A stretch of DNA of 64,000 bases. It comes from Alentia gelatinosa. Lineage: Eukaryota; Annelida; Polychaeta; Phyllodocida; Polynoidae. Below, in pieces: positions 31,607-46,320 of this stretch (within the stretch, counting starts at the first letter, position 1; the number at the start of each line of letters is the position of its first letter). The notes under the pieces were generated by a model. That model was not told where the DNA came from. It did not search any database and saw nothing but the letters and a program-made list of their open reading frames with translations. The DNA is taken from positions 104,577,125 through 104,641,124 of the forward strand of contig OX465581.1 of the NCBI GenBank assembly GCA_950022655.1, written 5' to 3'. The translations under genes were made by a program, and so were the position numbers.

Positions 31607-34600
31607 GATTGGATATCTATATTGTATAGTAAGCATCATGAAGATGATTGAGTTCCCTGCTGGAATATGATGTATCTCATTGTAAATACCATCACAATTC
31701 TGTTCATATCATACTGTTCGTCGACATTGAATTGGAAGAACTATTGTACCAATAGAAATAAATAAAGACATGTAAAAATAAAATTAAAAAAACTACCCCC
31801 CTCCTTAACAACTAATGTGTCACGAGTATTTAAATACTTACACCAGTTTTATCTACTCTGTATAAAGTGAGGATTTACTGCAAATACCCTGTCTTCTGTG
31901 AATAGGGTGTCTTACTCTACTCCCCTCTCTCGTATGCAAAAGCCGTTCTTAAAATAGCAGGCATTTTGATTGTGTTGCCAGGTCACATGATTGAAATCAA
32001 CTGACAATTGGAAAGACTCAGGAAACCTGGTATAAACTAGGAGCAATTAATACGTTCATCATTGATAAATAAGCGTGCAATTATAAGTAAATAATAATAA
32101 AAAGGTTTGGGTAACATTTTTTCTATGGATAATATTCTGTAGTTCACCTGCACCCATTCAACTTGTCATTTCTGCAACTGCCTGAGTCCTGGATCCAAAC
32201 ATGTCATGCACCAGTGGGTCAATGAGGTATTTTGGTCTCTACTGATCGGTCATGGTCAGCTGGGAACATCTCTAAGACCTTGCGACACTGGCCCTCTGCT
32301 CCTTTCACAATATCACAGTGAATAGCACGCAGATAGTGAAAAAATAGTTTTCTAGAACTATCCTCAGTATTTTTCTGGTCACCGGATTCAGCTAAGTGTT
32401 TGATTTCAATACTGCGGGAGGCTGTAGCATTCCGTGAGCAAGTTCTTTCGTCAGACGGGACGTCACTCTCCATAAAGTTGGCCATCCATGGCACTGGTCC
32501 AGTCACATCCGGTCACCGGTCTAGGAAAGATAGAGCCAAGGTAATTAAGGAACCGGCTTGGTGGCTGTGCATCAGTGCTTTTTCTAAAGTAAATACAGCA
32601 GTGAACTAAGAAATTTCAAGAATCTTTTAACGATGACAATAAGGTCTGGATCTTTAAGACTTGTCATCTCTATGCCCTGTTCTATACAAACGATTGCATG
32701 AGTTATATGTCTTATGCGTTACAGTCCTATTTAATGACAATACAGAGGTTCTATAGTATCGTAAAACTGGAGTTTGGCATAGTGACTTCATGATGCGAAG
32801 CCGATTGAAGTTTGGTGCCAACACTCTAAGAGTGGCATGCGGTGGCCAAGATTAAAATGAATCAGGTTTTGATTTTATCCTACCCTGTCTTCTCAATTTT
32901 GGAATATTACGTGTGATAACAATTCTGCATGCCACTAGTGCCATATAAAACTCTGTATGCCAGTCAGCGTGGCATACGGAAACTCAATGTTAAGCCTATG
33001 GGATTTTATATTAGGGGTAGCATAATGATTTTTATGTCGCAGGGATAGTTTAATAACAAACAGTTCAAATTCCGACACATAGATGTATTTGCCATATGAA
33101 GCTGCACTTGGATTTCCTGTAAGGCATTCATTGCATGAAAAAGACCCATAATGTCTAGCAGATACATTTACCACTAATATTTCATTGTGAACGAGAACGA
33201 CCTCGTGATTGGTGTCTATACATAAATCATATATACGAATTAGCTTTAATACCTATCGTGCCATTGTGGGCTAATGAATCTAGTTAAAAGTCCCTTCAAT
33301 AATCGATTTATTCATGCATGATATATCTGAAATGCACATGCTCTCATCAACCTTGTTGTGTTGTTGGTCTAGGGTCTCAGGTGACCAAGTAGTATATGGA
33401 ATCGAACTTTTTACCCGGGTCTCAACAAGTAGACAGGAGAATTAGGTCACGGAATGGGCATCCTATGATAGATCACACAGAAGCAGCAGTTGCACGCTCA
33501 CGGTCAGATTTATATTACAAATACCATTACATCGAATCCAAGGATTTAGCCTTTCTGCACTGTGTTTTATGGACCCTTCTCTAGGGAGCATGGCCAGCCA
33601 TGACCTTGCGTGATCTGAACGATTTAGAGCTAGTAAAACAGCTAAAAGCGCCAGGTCCTGTAGCCAGCCATTTACAGGATATTGCTTTTGGTGGTGTGTT
33701 CACGCACGCTTTCTCTCCCCTAAGTGGAGTGCGGCTTAATAACAACTGAGGACATCACCTCTTTCGGGGGTTGCCCTGGATAGGTATCCGAGGGCGTTGG
33801 CCTACGGGAGCAAGGGTCAAATATGTTGGTTAATTGAGGATCTAGGCCCCTAACACGTGCGGGTCGTTGTGGAAATTGTCCCCAGGTGAGCTGTGAGGGG
33901 TGTGGGTGGTAAGAGATAGCGAGGCGAGGGCGCCAGGCGGAACGGGAGGCGATATAATTGAAGTGGACCGAGACCCTTTAACACCACCTAAAACGTTAAA
34001 AAAAAATTCTACTTATAGAAGTCCCCACAGTATTCACACCAGTCATTGGATGTCTAACTTTACCCGGGAGCCGTACCACTAATGCGGTGTTTCCACCTGA
34101 CGATTCTGGCTACCGATTATAGCTTTTTCCACCACCAATAGTTTGCTGACTATTTGCCATTGTCGACCTCCACATTTTCATTGCAAAACATAGCCATTTC
34201 CTTACCGACGACGATTATTACATTAATCCTCTAGGAACACTTATTTGAATTCTGCCACTGTGTGTACCTGAAATATATGCTTGACTGTAACATAGGAAGG
34301 GTTAATTTCGTCATTTTATAAGTAAACTCCGTGTGCCTTTTCCTGGCGTCAAGTGGAAACGATGTGTGTTCTTTGGAGGTTCATGAATATGTGTAAAGAT
34401 AAACTCACAAGTGCCACCTTCGACGACTGGTTTTACAGTGACCAGATAATCGATCGGTGAACACATAGCTGTCAGGTGGAAGCGTCGCAATAGACTCTAT
34501 AGGGAGCGAGCACATGGAAGCAGATAGAGACGTGTTCATGCTGCAGGGCTTACCTCCTGGCACCTGAGGGAATACACAGCTAATACTTACCCAGTTGCTC

Positions 34601-37040
34601 AAACACCTGCTCTTTGTCCCTGGTGGAGTGTCCGCGCCACAGGAGGGCCTTGTGAAGTGGTAGTTATGACCGTCAGTATACTCTGTGATGAGGTTATAAA
34701 ATGGAGGGGCTATGCCGAGCCAGTATAAGAGAGCTTCTTCAAAAGTATAGATGATACAACGAAATCCTGCCAGGATGGGATTTTATGGGAACGTAGTGGC
34801 ATTACAGCCTGAGTAATGTAGGTGCTGATCTAATGAGAACGATAATGTTACAAAAACGGCAAATATTATTGCCTATATAAATTGGTGCACTAAATCATTA
34901 ATTACTTTAATTTGTTGGTATGTAGTTCCTGTATCATTTTTATATATGTTTGCGTGTTACAACTTCCTTATCTAAATTACTAGAACTTACTGAAGCGTGC
35001 ATAGAGTAGTCTGATATAGAGTGGAAATGGATATGTTCCTCTAGTACCTCCTGTGGGATGAAAAGTGCTCCCACGCTCAGATTATATCACACGGATTTTA
35101 TAGATACCCTATTCGGATTCATAAGGCTACTTTACATATCACCGGAGGGCGGTCCGACATATCAACGGAATAAATTAGTTCTTGGAATTGTGAGGCTTCT
35201 AAGAACTCTGTGTTTACTTGATCGGCGCAATACCGAGGATTGGGGAGTACGATGGAGCAATTAATCAATGGTTTGGGTGCATAACACTATATAGCATTCA
35301 TCCCTCTCCCCTGCACCTCCCGTCACACGTGCCCTCTCAGATATGTCAAATACCTTCCATTAAGAGGGAAACGCCGCGTTATATGTGGGATCGTGTAGGC
35401 ATAGGCTGCTTCACCAATTAGTACATGTGATGATATGTCAGAATAGATCCTGTTCTTACAATATCACTTTTCTGCTTCACAAAGTATAATGTGATTTGTA
35501 TAAACAAAAAGGGCGTTATATACTGCCGCTATAGCAATCACCTTAATAAAGATTAATGTATATATATATGTATATGCTTTATGATTTAGGCCTAAATCCT
35601 AGCCTCATGGGTATGATATAGATGATTTTATTACACTCCGCAACCCTTTTCTTAGGATTATATTTATATTTGTGAGGGTTTCTTTATATGTAAAACCTAT
35701 CTATGTAGAAATGTGATTTGGATACAGATCCCAAAACTCGTCAGTTGTGCATCAGTAGAGGCAGAATATCGCCAAATCTAAGTATTTGTCTGCATAATCA
35801 AAATATGTTATCATCATATATGCGCAACGACATCTTAAACCAATAACGGCAACTACCTTTCTATTTCCATAAGATCCAAAATATAACATTCAATTGTATC
35901 GTACTGCATGTATAATCACTATTTTCATTTGCGGAAATATCACGTTTCATCTCCGTTTATATGAATGCCTTCGTGTTTGATTTACGCATTACATTCAAAT
36001 CAGGCAATGACGGGTTGAGACACTGAGAGGGCTAAAGTGACAATGAAATTGCATTGCCTTGAAATGTTCCTATCCACTCTACGCCATTCTCCACACTGAT
36101 CTCTTGAAATTCCACACAGTGCCTTTCGGTTGTCCCCCACCTGTCATTATCATCGCAGGAACTTAATTGGAAAGTAAATTATATTAATTTGAATTGCTTT
36201 GAAGTGTGACGCAAATTAAGGCAAGGATTTAATACATATCGTCCCTTGTGCCTTTAATCTCTTTCCGAACTAGTGATGGTCTTTGTGAATTTTCTCCCCC
36301 CCCCCTTCGAGAAAATAATATAGATGGATCGTCTGAAATAGAAGTAGAACTATTTATCTTTCGAGAATACAGTGATCATCAATTACACTGCAATACGGCA
36401 ACTCTCTTTCTTCGCCATTCTGAGGTAAGGCTGTGAGACATCAATGGCTACCGCTCCATTCGATGTGTTATTCAGTAATTCTCTACTGGCGGCTAGTCGC
36501 ACGCTTATATAACCCTTTAGATGTATGTGACGTAACAACAGACACATATTCCTGCAAATTGAAATGGTCAATGTTACTTAAGATTGATGTGTAGTGGTAT
36601 TACTCTGCATACATTGAGAATGGTACCTTGGTCTTGGCTAAAATAAATAAATAAATATATTTGTAATCTAAGGACCAAAATGTAGGTATTGAACAGGATG
36701 AATGATCTGGACACCAAAGTGACTAATATGAGAGTTCACGGACACGTATTAGACTCACGAACTATAATGTGAAAGGAAATCCCTTTGCTTTTATTTCCAT
36801 GACACACAATATATTGTAATTGATTATTTCATCTGCGATACTCTGTTTCTGAAAGACCATCAAGCCAAATTATCTCAATTAAATGGTCGGGATCTCAGCT
36901 TTGATATCCCGAAGTGTGGCATTTCAATAGAAACCCTTTAAACACTAATCAATCCATTTATCCATTACATGTTCAATTTGACTGAAATATCTTCTCTTCC
37001 TCAGTATATCTTTATATATACACCGGACACCTGAGGGAAT
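31603..37040. other. Intergenic, no gene recognised
   Basis: Long gene-poor interval with a GC-richer patch at about 33600-33950 and a C-run near 36296. ORFs of 60-95 codons on both strands lack domains, splice support or composition contrast. Confidence 0.45.
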
Positions 37041-37047
37041 GGTGCAT

Positions 37048-37170
37048 CTATGATGCACAATATGATACACATCGAACCGCCGTAACTTGCCACCGACATC
37101 CCACCACTAAAAACCCAAATCGTAGGTCTCCCAATGAGATTGAACATGCTCGATTTCTCGTAGCGTATTG
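37048..37170 (+). repeat. Direct repeat R2, copy 1
   Basis: Shares GATGCAC..., CGAAAC/CCG blocks and CTCCCAATGAGATTGAA.ATG.TCGATTTCTCGTAG with 37423-37533. Confidence 0.6.
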
Positions 37171-37422
37171 GTGTGTATTGGGAGCCTAGAAGGTGATTCT
37201 TCTAATGCAGTACATATATTCAATAACCATATTCAAACTACATCATACCATAAATAGTTTTCTTTCATTTATTACATATGACAGTAGATGTATGTATTTA
37301 AGCTATACTGTGTAAGGTTTGGTGGTTAGAATTTTAAAAAGAACAAGGAAGTAAAATCTGAGTGATAATAGCAGTATAAGACCGCGCACCCACTGTGCTC
37401 CCAATTGTAGCAGTGTATCACA

Positions 37423-37533
37423 TTTCTATGATGCACCCTACGAAACATACCGACACGCCACAATTAGCCCCCCGAAACTTAGGCCTCCCAATGAGATTGA
37501 AGATGTTCGATTTCTCGTAGGTTAAGGTGACAG
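37423..37533 (+). repeat. Direct repeat R2, copy 2
   Basis: Second copy of the block at 37048-37170, same orientation and about 370 bp downstream, diverged with small indels. Confidence 0.6.
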
Positions 37534-38296
37534 CTGAGGTAAGCTAAAGGTTTCTGGTAGATCCAATTACACTATTTAGCAACACTACACAAAAATAGCG
37601 TTATGATCCTGCAACTACAGGTGCTGCGGATGACTGTGTAAGCTCAAGAACCACCCAACCATTGCCGGGAGGCTTGGTGCATCTGAAACATCTTTTTTTA
37701 TATTTTATATTTATTTATCTGAACCATAGGTAGATCTTCCACTGAATCTTGAGGAACGACATGGACATGTTTGACTTTGAGCGAAGGAACAAATTAGGCT
37801 GAAATCTCGCTCTTGTGCCTATAGATTAGACCCCCCTGACCACAATCGGCTGTGATAACGAACAATCACATGTCCATGTAAACTGTGATATTGACTGCCC
37901 ATCGATAAATGAAGATGGCAACTTTTCAACTTCGTCTGTCAAATCTGTAAATAAAAAGATGAATAAGCCATCACTATACTGTGGGGGGGGGGGGGGGGGG
38001 GAATCCAACTGGAGAAGTCCTACGAGTTCACAGAACACTCCACGATGGAAATACCGTTCCTGCACACCAAGCCAACGGCCAAATATGGCTAGAATCTATG
38101 GAATTGTACATACACGAGATAGATTTTAGAGTAATTAGAATATAAGAGAAATATCACCAGCTATTGAAATGGCCCTACCAAGTAGGGGAAATTAAGGAAG
38201 TGAGAGTCGAGAGTTTTTATAGGGTGGGCGGGTGAATCCGTAATCGTTGGCGTCGCAGGAGGAAGTGGACGACAGCGGGGTGTGCAGTGATGGGGT
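37534..38296. other. Intergenic with a G19 tract
   Basis: A 19-base G run at 37983-38001; otherwise nothing recognised. Confidence 0.5.
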
Positions 38297-38330
38297 CACG
38301 TGGCCGGGTTTACATGACCGGATCCACGTG
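38297..38330. promoter_or_regulatory. Paired CACGTG E-boxes
   Basis: CACGTG at 38297-38302 and 38325-38330, 28 bp apart, in a short GC-richer block (38220-38345). The target gene is unknown. Confidence 0.3.
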
Positions 38331-38345
38331 AGTTGGCGTCTGTAG

Positions 38346-41270
38346 CAAAACTCTTTTCTGTTTCACATTCCCGCCAACCCTTCGGTTAGTCCTAATGATA
38401 AACCCCTCGTCAAATATTCTCCCAACCTTGTTGTCGCTGCAAATCGTTTAGGTTAATTGTTAAATAAGTTCTATCGTCGATGTTCCAGACCATCTAGATT
38501 AGAACGTCACAAATCTTGACATCTATCCCAAAGCAATATACTTACATGCGCGAACACAGAAAAAACAAATAGCCATTGGAGCATACATCAGTTGTTCATA
38601 TAGAACTGGGCCCTATGTCTGTTTGTGTATACATTGGGTTCTCGTCTTTGTCTGATATGTCCATTTGCTATACAACAACAAGAAATATGAATAATACATT
38701 GACATGATAAACTTCTTTTTGTTTCGTTTTTAGTCACAGCACTTTATTCAATTATATAGCTATAGTAACCATACTTCACCATACGAACCACAGAATGCTG
38801 TTCGTGTAATATAAAATGAAGTTGGTCTAGATGGTAATATGACGAAGCAATGGCGGAAGTGCTGTATTGCGAGGCGCCCACTGCCGATGTGGACTGGCTG
38901 AACCAGCTGTATTAGTAGATTGAGGGAATGTCTTCGATAAATAAACATTGCTTCTTTCGCTCCACAGCTGACATAATAGACGCACTTAGCGTAATCAGGG
39001 ATGACGACCAGGGACGGTGGTCGGCCCAACACGCATTGCTCTTTGATCGATGTTAAGATGGCGCAGTGTGCGACTACGTTAAGCGGCCGCTAATTTACAG
39101 GAGCGACGGATTATGAGTCGAGAGAGTATGTGTGGTGTGTATAAATGGATGAAGATGCAGCCACCATTAGCAGAGAGCGTGTCGGCGACAGAAAACCAGT
39201 GCTTTTATCAATTACACGAAAGGCTAGGAGGATCGAGAGCATGAGCGATAATAGCAGGCCTTGGGGTGTCGCATACCATCAGATAGCGGGTCACTGATTA
39301 CTGGAAGTGTCTCTGATGGTGGGAATGTATATGTACGTGCTCGGACCGGTCATAAAGGTCTGAGTGAGCAGTTACCATACTCTGGGAGCAATATCGTGCT
39401 CGGTCATACGGCTTCGTCCTTAAATCTTTTACAAAACCTGTGAAACAAACTAAATCCTGTCCCATGCATACATTTGATACATTTGTGCTTGCCAAATATC
39501 ACAAATGCCATGCTCATTGAGGTACATATATATGTAAAAGAAATGTAGCAATATAAATACATTGAGTTACCCTTTACAGGACTTAGTAAACTCATTTTGG
39601 AACAATTTCTACAGAGCAGAACTCTGCCTTTTAATATGTCAAGTCCTTTGAATAAAAGCATGATTAATGAATTATATAAGTATGTTATCTACATCTATGA
39701 ATATAGATAATAGGATGGAAATTAACTTGGTAGTGTCACACTAACATTTCTAAAAGGAAACTATTTATGGTGTGGCTGAACGTACTATATACACTTTCAT
39801 GTTCAACAAAAACTACATTTATTTACAATTTAGTCAGTAGCAATTCATCAACAGGAATAGTAAAGAAGTATAAATATAACAATACTAAATATACACTGTG
39901 TGCTGTACACCTTTGTTCTATGAGGTTTAGGATTACTATATAGCAATAACCTTTTATCAATAATATCATGAGGCATTTCTGAAGAACCAGGAAGAGCTGG
40001 TGTTCTGTGAGTGGCGTAGTTTCAGTGCTTCCGCTAAAGGCGGCAGACCTGACAATAAATATCTTACATTACCATAGATTGCTGAGTCATACTATTATGT
40101 AGGACGAGACATCAATCAGCCACATCCCCGCTGTCAGCCTGGAGGTCTAACCAGCATCAATGTCCTCATAGTAAGGAGACAAATCATATGTGTCTGCCTA
40201 ATATTCGATGGAAAGCCAGCTGCCGAGATAGATACCCTGAGATTGAGATCGTCCATTGAATTGCCCGCGTGTTATGTGACTACCTTAACGCCATTACTAG
40301 ACCGATCTATCAGTGTGATTTCTTGTCCTTATATCAGAGATAAGATATGTTGTATTGCACTTGCATGGAGGTCATTTCTGACTATCAGTCTGTGGATTGT
40401 GGAAATGTGCGGGGGAAACTGTCATATCTGCAACCCCCTGGGTCAGATCTGGCCGAGTGGTTACTTGTATTGTGAGAAAATAATAAATCCTTTTCTGTAG
40501 TGCTGCAATTTTATTATTGTTCATCAATACCACTCCTGGTACTCTTTAAATTACTTAATAGAAACAACAGAGGGACCGAACGGTAGAACGGCAATGCCGA
40601 GTTCGGAAAGTATGTATGTTTGTAACCCTAATAAATGTTTTGAAAAAAGGTTACAGCTTCTTCAGAAGTGGATCTCACATCTCTAATGCTATTGAGATTT
40701 TTGTTGAGAGCAGCTGCCCCGTAGTTAAGACTGATCAAAGGTGAAAAGATTCATTACGAAAGGAAATGTTAGTAAAAAAAACCATTGATTTACTGAAAGC
40801 TAGAAGCAAAAGGATCTACAGGTCCTTGTGAATGGGAAGGCCAAAAGTCCCAAAACATTTCCTGAATTGACCTAGAGAAACGAAAATACAATTTTTCCAA
40901 TATAGTGTTATAAATAGAACGATTACTTGTAATGCGTATCTGAAAAATACGTAAAATAACAGATCTATGAATATAATTCTGGATTCATGTAGTAATGTAA
41001 CTCAGAAAGAAATACTGTATGGTAGAGTCGGAGGAGTGATTAACAACAGAGACAAATTGACAAATTATATATTATTGCAAGCCAAGTGGTTTATTCATAG
41101 ACAACGATTGTATCACTTTAATAAAATGGACGTTTCGACTTTCATTAATGGACTTAGACTACACGTTAAAGACAAATGCTGGTACTTGGGTGATTTCTAA
41201 ATTCTATTGAGATTTGCAAATAACTCAGGTTAATATAAGTTCTATATATCAACAAATAGAAAATTAAAAA
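38346..41270. other. Intergenic, nothing recognised
   Basis: Unsupported short ORFs. The fragment at 40451-40467 resembles a tRNA D-arm but no tRNA can be folded. Confidence 0.4.
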
Positions 41271-41272
41271 AA

Positions 41273-41553
41273 AATGGCATGTCACCACGCTAACTTCTAT
41301 GGGAGGGGCATCTGAAAATGTAAGTGCTTAACTATTGGTGTCTATGGGAAACTGCTAGAATTTGACTTTGTTGCTAAATGACACTGATGTTCTATTGCTA
41401 TCTTCAAATAATTCTGGATTATGATAGTTGGGAACATGTACAAATGAGAAATGCTAAAGAAATGCTATGTCACCATGCTAATTTCTATGGGAAGGCCATC
41501 TGAAGAAGGTAAGTGCTTATCTATTGGTGTCTATGAGAATCTGCTATATTTTC
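41273..41553 (+). repeat. Tandem duplication, about 188-bp period
   Basis: 41273-41364 and 41462-41553 share ATG.TGTCACCA.GCTAA.TTCTATGGGA and TAAGTGCTTA..CTATTGGTGTCTATG blocks in the same orientation, with roughly 85-90% similarity by eye. Confidence 0.75.
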
Positions 41554-44500
41554 ATGGCCCCAGATGGCAGCACCAGTGTTAAACCAGGGGACGTTTCGAT
41601 ACCTACCCGCATTTATCTTTAAAGTGGAGAAAGTCACCACTTATATCTAAATCAAAAGCATAAATTTAAGTTCATGGAGGGACTGGAGAACGAGATATTG
41701 TTTGTGATCAGAAGAGAACATATCATACTGCTCACTTTACACTAGATTTGAATTATCTCCTGTTCATTTACCTTCTTATCTCATAATTTTCATATCCATA
41801 TTCTTTAATGATATATCATTTGTTGTATAAATGTCCAGTAAGTGTTAGAGTAATGTGCTGCCACAGAAAACGTGAAGGTCTTCTATGTCTTGAAATTGTT
41901 TTGTTACCAATTGTTCTTTCTCCACCCGGAACTGAAAACTTATGAAGAATTGCCTTTTACAATGGTCATATATAAACTGCAGTAAAAGACTGAAAAGAGG
42001 TATCTAAAGCTATAAGAATATAGGAATATGATAGAAAAGGACGATAGTTGGGAAAATGATAACGGGTAGTATTGTATCGATTCTATTAATACCCAAAAAT
42101 ATAAATATTGGGAGTACGAACAGACCATAGTAAGTAAATGTGGGTGTATTGATATGTGAACGAAAATATAAATGTTCGGTGTAAGAAAGAATGAAAATGA
42201 TATGTATTGAAAGGAATATAAATATTTACTACCCGAAAAGAAAAGTACTGAAATGAATAGGCTACACAGAAGTCCTCTTGATCGTGGCATGAAATTTTCA
42301 TATTAGATGCACATTTTCGTCTTAAGTAAATGTTCCACCTTTGGCTCAGGCTCCGGACAAGGCTCATGGCAAACAACTCTGCATTCGTTTATATTCGCAT
42401 TCCAGGAGCAGTATATGGATCCCTCCTCCATGGAATTTGCATTCGCCTCACAGCTTCATTTCATGCAGAATGTTCAGGGAGTGATGGATAGGGCATGGGT
42501 GCTGGCCGCTGTCCTCTTTGGTGCCCATCGATTACACACGCCCTGCCCGTCATGCAGTATGGCCGGCGAGGACTCAGACACGGCATGGCCACTGTCGGGC
42601 CCGAAAACTACTATAATCCGTGAGGACAAAACATGCTCCGTCTGTGTGGCTTTCTAGTTACAGCGGCGGGTCTTCGTGTTTCGCGTGGCAGACGACATTT
42701 AACTGGCACATTTGATGCGCCCACGGTGCCGACACCGTGAATTTGCTGATCGGGTTTCAGCGGCAGTAACGTGAAGACATCCAAGATGGTTGCCCTGAAT
42801 GATGGTCACGTGACCTTCTGGCTTGTCGACAGTGACCCTAAGTGAACTGATGGCAGTCCAAAAGTAAAGAATAATACCAGGATGTCGTGTCTGGGAAGAA
42901 ATGAGAAAAACAAGAAAAAAGAATAGAACATGTGGGCAAGGGATTCGTGTCTTGTGTTTTTCTCGCTAGTTAGGTTTGATAGTCTAAGGGTTTCGCCATT
43001 CATAGTAGCGGGAGAGCCAAATGTAGAAAATACAACCGATCGTTAACTTAGTCTCGGCCATGTAATTGTAATCGTTTTACCAATCATTGTGAGTTAAATG
43101 CCTACTGTGCATTTTTGCATACCAACTATGTCGCAGTTCAATATGGATGAATTGGATAGGTACTACATGCCGATGTTTTAGTTGACTACAATGTATAAGC
43201 ATAGATGTTCCAATCATTCACCGTGAAAAAACATGTCCATTTCAGGTCGTTCTCCAGGTCGTTCCATCATTGATTTGGATCATTTCTTAAAACAATTATT
43301 TCACTTGTATTTTAATTCTACCGAAGCAACTCAATGGGACGTGGATTATATGGAGGAATCGATGATCGTTGTGGAATGGAAAAACACACAACTGGCCGAA
43401 TCCATGTGGTGCATGTTAGACTTGTAGGTCATTTCGGGACCACTAGCATATTATAAGATACTTATATAGTACTTATTCTGAGACCTTGTAGGACCAGAAA
43501 GAAAACGAAGGACCAGAACCGTTTTGTAACTGTTTTGAAACATTATTTTCTAATGTATATCTCTGTCGGACATAAGGATTTCACTTATTGTCATCGAGAC
43601 TTGAGCTCCTCATATTTGATCATACTCTATATAGAGAGCCACGTCATAACTAAATTATTGGCAGAATCCGGCGCTGTACATCCGTAATGGAAAGGGAAAA
43701 GGCAACCTGTAAGCAGAGTTATTAGCCTTGATTTTATCACTCCTCAGATCTCAAGGCTCGGGTATAAAACCAACGCAAAGAGGATGATGGGCAAGGGAAG
43801 GACAGGACTTCCGCCACTGTCGACGTTTCCTAGCCAGCTATTGTTTGTGAGATAAAAAGAACAACAAAATCCTGATGCAGAATGAGCGTGCGGGGGAGGG
43901 TAGAGTGCCTGGGACAAGCTGCTCGTTTCCACATGGTGAGCTGCTCAGGAGGCTTGACATCAAAGACCCCCCCATGATGCAGTGACTTACGTTGTTCCCG
44001 CATTGGCTCCATCTTCGTGGCAGGAAATGATCTTGTTAGCCGTCATAGCAGACATAAAACCCTTGGATCTTCAGCCACTCCATAGACACACCACAAGGGT
44101 GATCTCACCCTCTTTGCCCCACGAGTCATCACTACTGGGGTGGTGGTGGTGGGTGGGGGGAGGTCTGTGATAGTGTCCGGTCAACAGAAGCATCAACAGC
44201 GGAAGTAACCCATGTGAGGGTCATTAGGGAGCACATAGTCCGGAAAACATTGTCAGATAAAGGGTCATCCCACCGCTGTATAGCGCTAGTTGTATCGCTG
44301 GGCGGCAGAGGGGAGATCTGGGTGCATTACGGTTCGGTGGGAGGATGGTGGGCGGTCGAACCTATGGATGACTGGGCGTTACAGGAGATGTGAGCATTGC
44401 AAAGAACCTGCGTAGGATTGGACCAACGGCTCTATACTCGTTGATTGGACTGACAGTGGTGTGTGGGTGGTGAAGGGTAAGACACTAATTACTAATATGA

Positions 44501-46065
44501 TGATGGGAGAGTCGGTGCATGGGTGAGGCATTCGCGAGTAGGGCCTTCTCCAGGGTTTTTTTATATGGGTGGTGATGATACGTCGGGGATGAGTAGCATG
44601 CGAGTAGCTGTGTGGGAGGACGTTAAGGTATTGGTTCATGTTCAAAGAGGATGATTGGTATGGCTTTGGGCGTTCATGCAGAATGTAATATGAAATCTTA
44701 CAATATAATTCCTGCTCCCTTACCACGCCTTCAAAGTACTCGTTATGCAGCACTAAAGTTGCTCGTAGAAAAGGATCAATGTTAGCGTCAAGGGGTCACG
44801 GTAAACCCGCCATAAAGAATTAAATTCATTTCTAATTATTTGCACGTCCTTTTCTGTTGATTTATTATTTGGTAATTTGAATCCTTTACAGATGAGATTG
44901 CTGTTTTGAATCCAACGGCTTCAGCCTTACGTTATTGACCTATGCAATGAATTGTTACAAAGAAAATAAGGCCGAGGCAGACTAGTAGTAAATTTACCCA
45001 TCAATTCCAGACCGTCGTTTTGCATGGTTAAGATGATTGAATTTCGTAAACTTAAAGGAATTGGACCAGTATCTGTATTCTGAAGCATTGGACCAGCATC
45101 TGCAATCTATTTGTTGGTGAGTTGAACCCTTTTTTGATAGGGTCGGTCCCTTAGTAACCATTTTGTAGTATACGTATTAGAGATGTACTGTCTTCTGCCT
45201 GGAAAGAGGCTAATATGTTGTCCATATTGGACAAGAGAAAAGGACTCGTAGTTGGAGTATGTATCACTCGGACGATAAATCAAGACTGGCATACTATTTA
45301 TTGCCTGTCAGCGTATCAGGATCAGGATAACGATATAGGATGCAGAAAAGGGGGGTCACGTGGGTGCATGTCTAATAGCTAATAGAAACAGGACACTCAT
45401 CCATAGTAATATCATATACCTATGTGCGAATAAATGTAAAACATGTACATACACCGCTCAGGGTTCCCCTCGTTGTGTAGTAAAGTATGCACTGATTGGT
45501 TCATGTTATCGCATGAGCTAATCCTTCCAGGTTTTTTTCTTGTGGACCAATTCTTAACCGAGGGGAAGAGCGTCAACCGATGATTAGCACTCTTACTCTA
45601 GTTATTTGAACCACTATGAGAGGGGTGGGCATACGGATCTGCCACCAAGTGTCAAATGGATGCTTGGATGTCCATTTGCCTACCTGGTGTTAAATGGGTA
45701 CGTGCCTTCTTTCTCTAGATGACTCTTATCATGTGTAATACCACCGGTTTTTAATTTCTCATTAGGCTTGTTTATGGCTGAAAGTTAAGCATGAGGTTCA
45801 CACTGCATCGCTCGAGCAACCAAGAAAGTACGCTGGTTCCACAGTCATCCGCTAGGGGCCATGGCGGTATATGCCCGCAGGGAGAGCACAATAAAATTGG
45901 TCAGGATCTGTTCAATACTGATAGTGCATGTGGGGACCACATACTGTGGATAAACAGCATAGAGTGCGTGTCTGATGTGTAAGGGAAACGGAACCGCGAT
46001 TACACTCACAATATACAGAATGATGGTAAAAAGCCTTTCGGGACCGTTCATTATTTACGGCAGGG
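41554..46065. other. Intergenic, no gene recognised
   Basis: Includes a 116-codon plus-strand ORF at 42307-42657 in a balanced-GC patch (MDPSSMEFAFASQLHFMQNV...) which I do not recognise, and an ATTTGCAT octamer near 42437. A CCAAGATGGTTGCC-type YY1-like motif lies near 42780. None is firm enough to call a gene. Confidence 0.4.
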
Positions 46066-46070
46066 GGGAT

Positions 46071-46320
46071 GAGCTATTGGGGGGGGGGGGGGGCAGGTTC
46101 TATCAGGGTATTTGCCTGGGGGGGGGGGGGCAATTTATTTAGAGGTATTTGCCTTGGGGGGGGGGGGACATTTTATTTAGAGGTATATGCCTGGGGGGGG
46201 GGGACATTTTATTTAGAGGTATATGCCTGGGGGGCATTTCATTTCGCGGTATTTGCCTTGGGGGGGGGGGGACATTTTATTTCACTGTATTTGCCTGGCA
46301 TGGGGGGGGGGGGGCATTTC
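46071..46320 (+). repeat. G-rich minisatellite, array 1
   Basis: About six units of 30-45 bp, each with GGTAT(T/A)TGCCT, a run of 6-16 G, then CATTT.ATTT. The G runs make it strongly G-quadruplex-prone on the plus strand. Glycine-rich ORFs here are artefacts. Confidence 0.85.

Noticed and set aside
39140..39294. TATAAA followed by a 50-codon ORF
   Set aside because: The ATG overlaps the TATA box and would lie upstream of any transcript start.
40451..40467. tRNA-Ser-like D-arm (GGCCGAGTGGTTA)
   Set aside because: No acceptor stem, anticodon arm or T-arm can be placed around it.
42307..42657. 116-codon plus-strand ORF with balanced composition
   Set aside because: No recognisable motif, promoter or splice context; kept only as a note in the intergenic entry.
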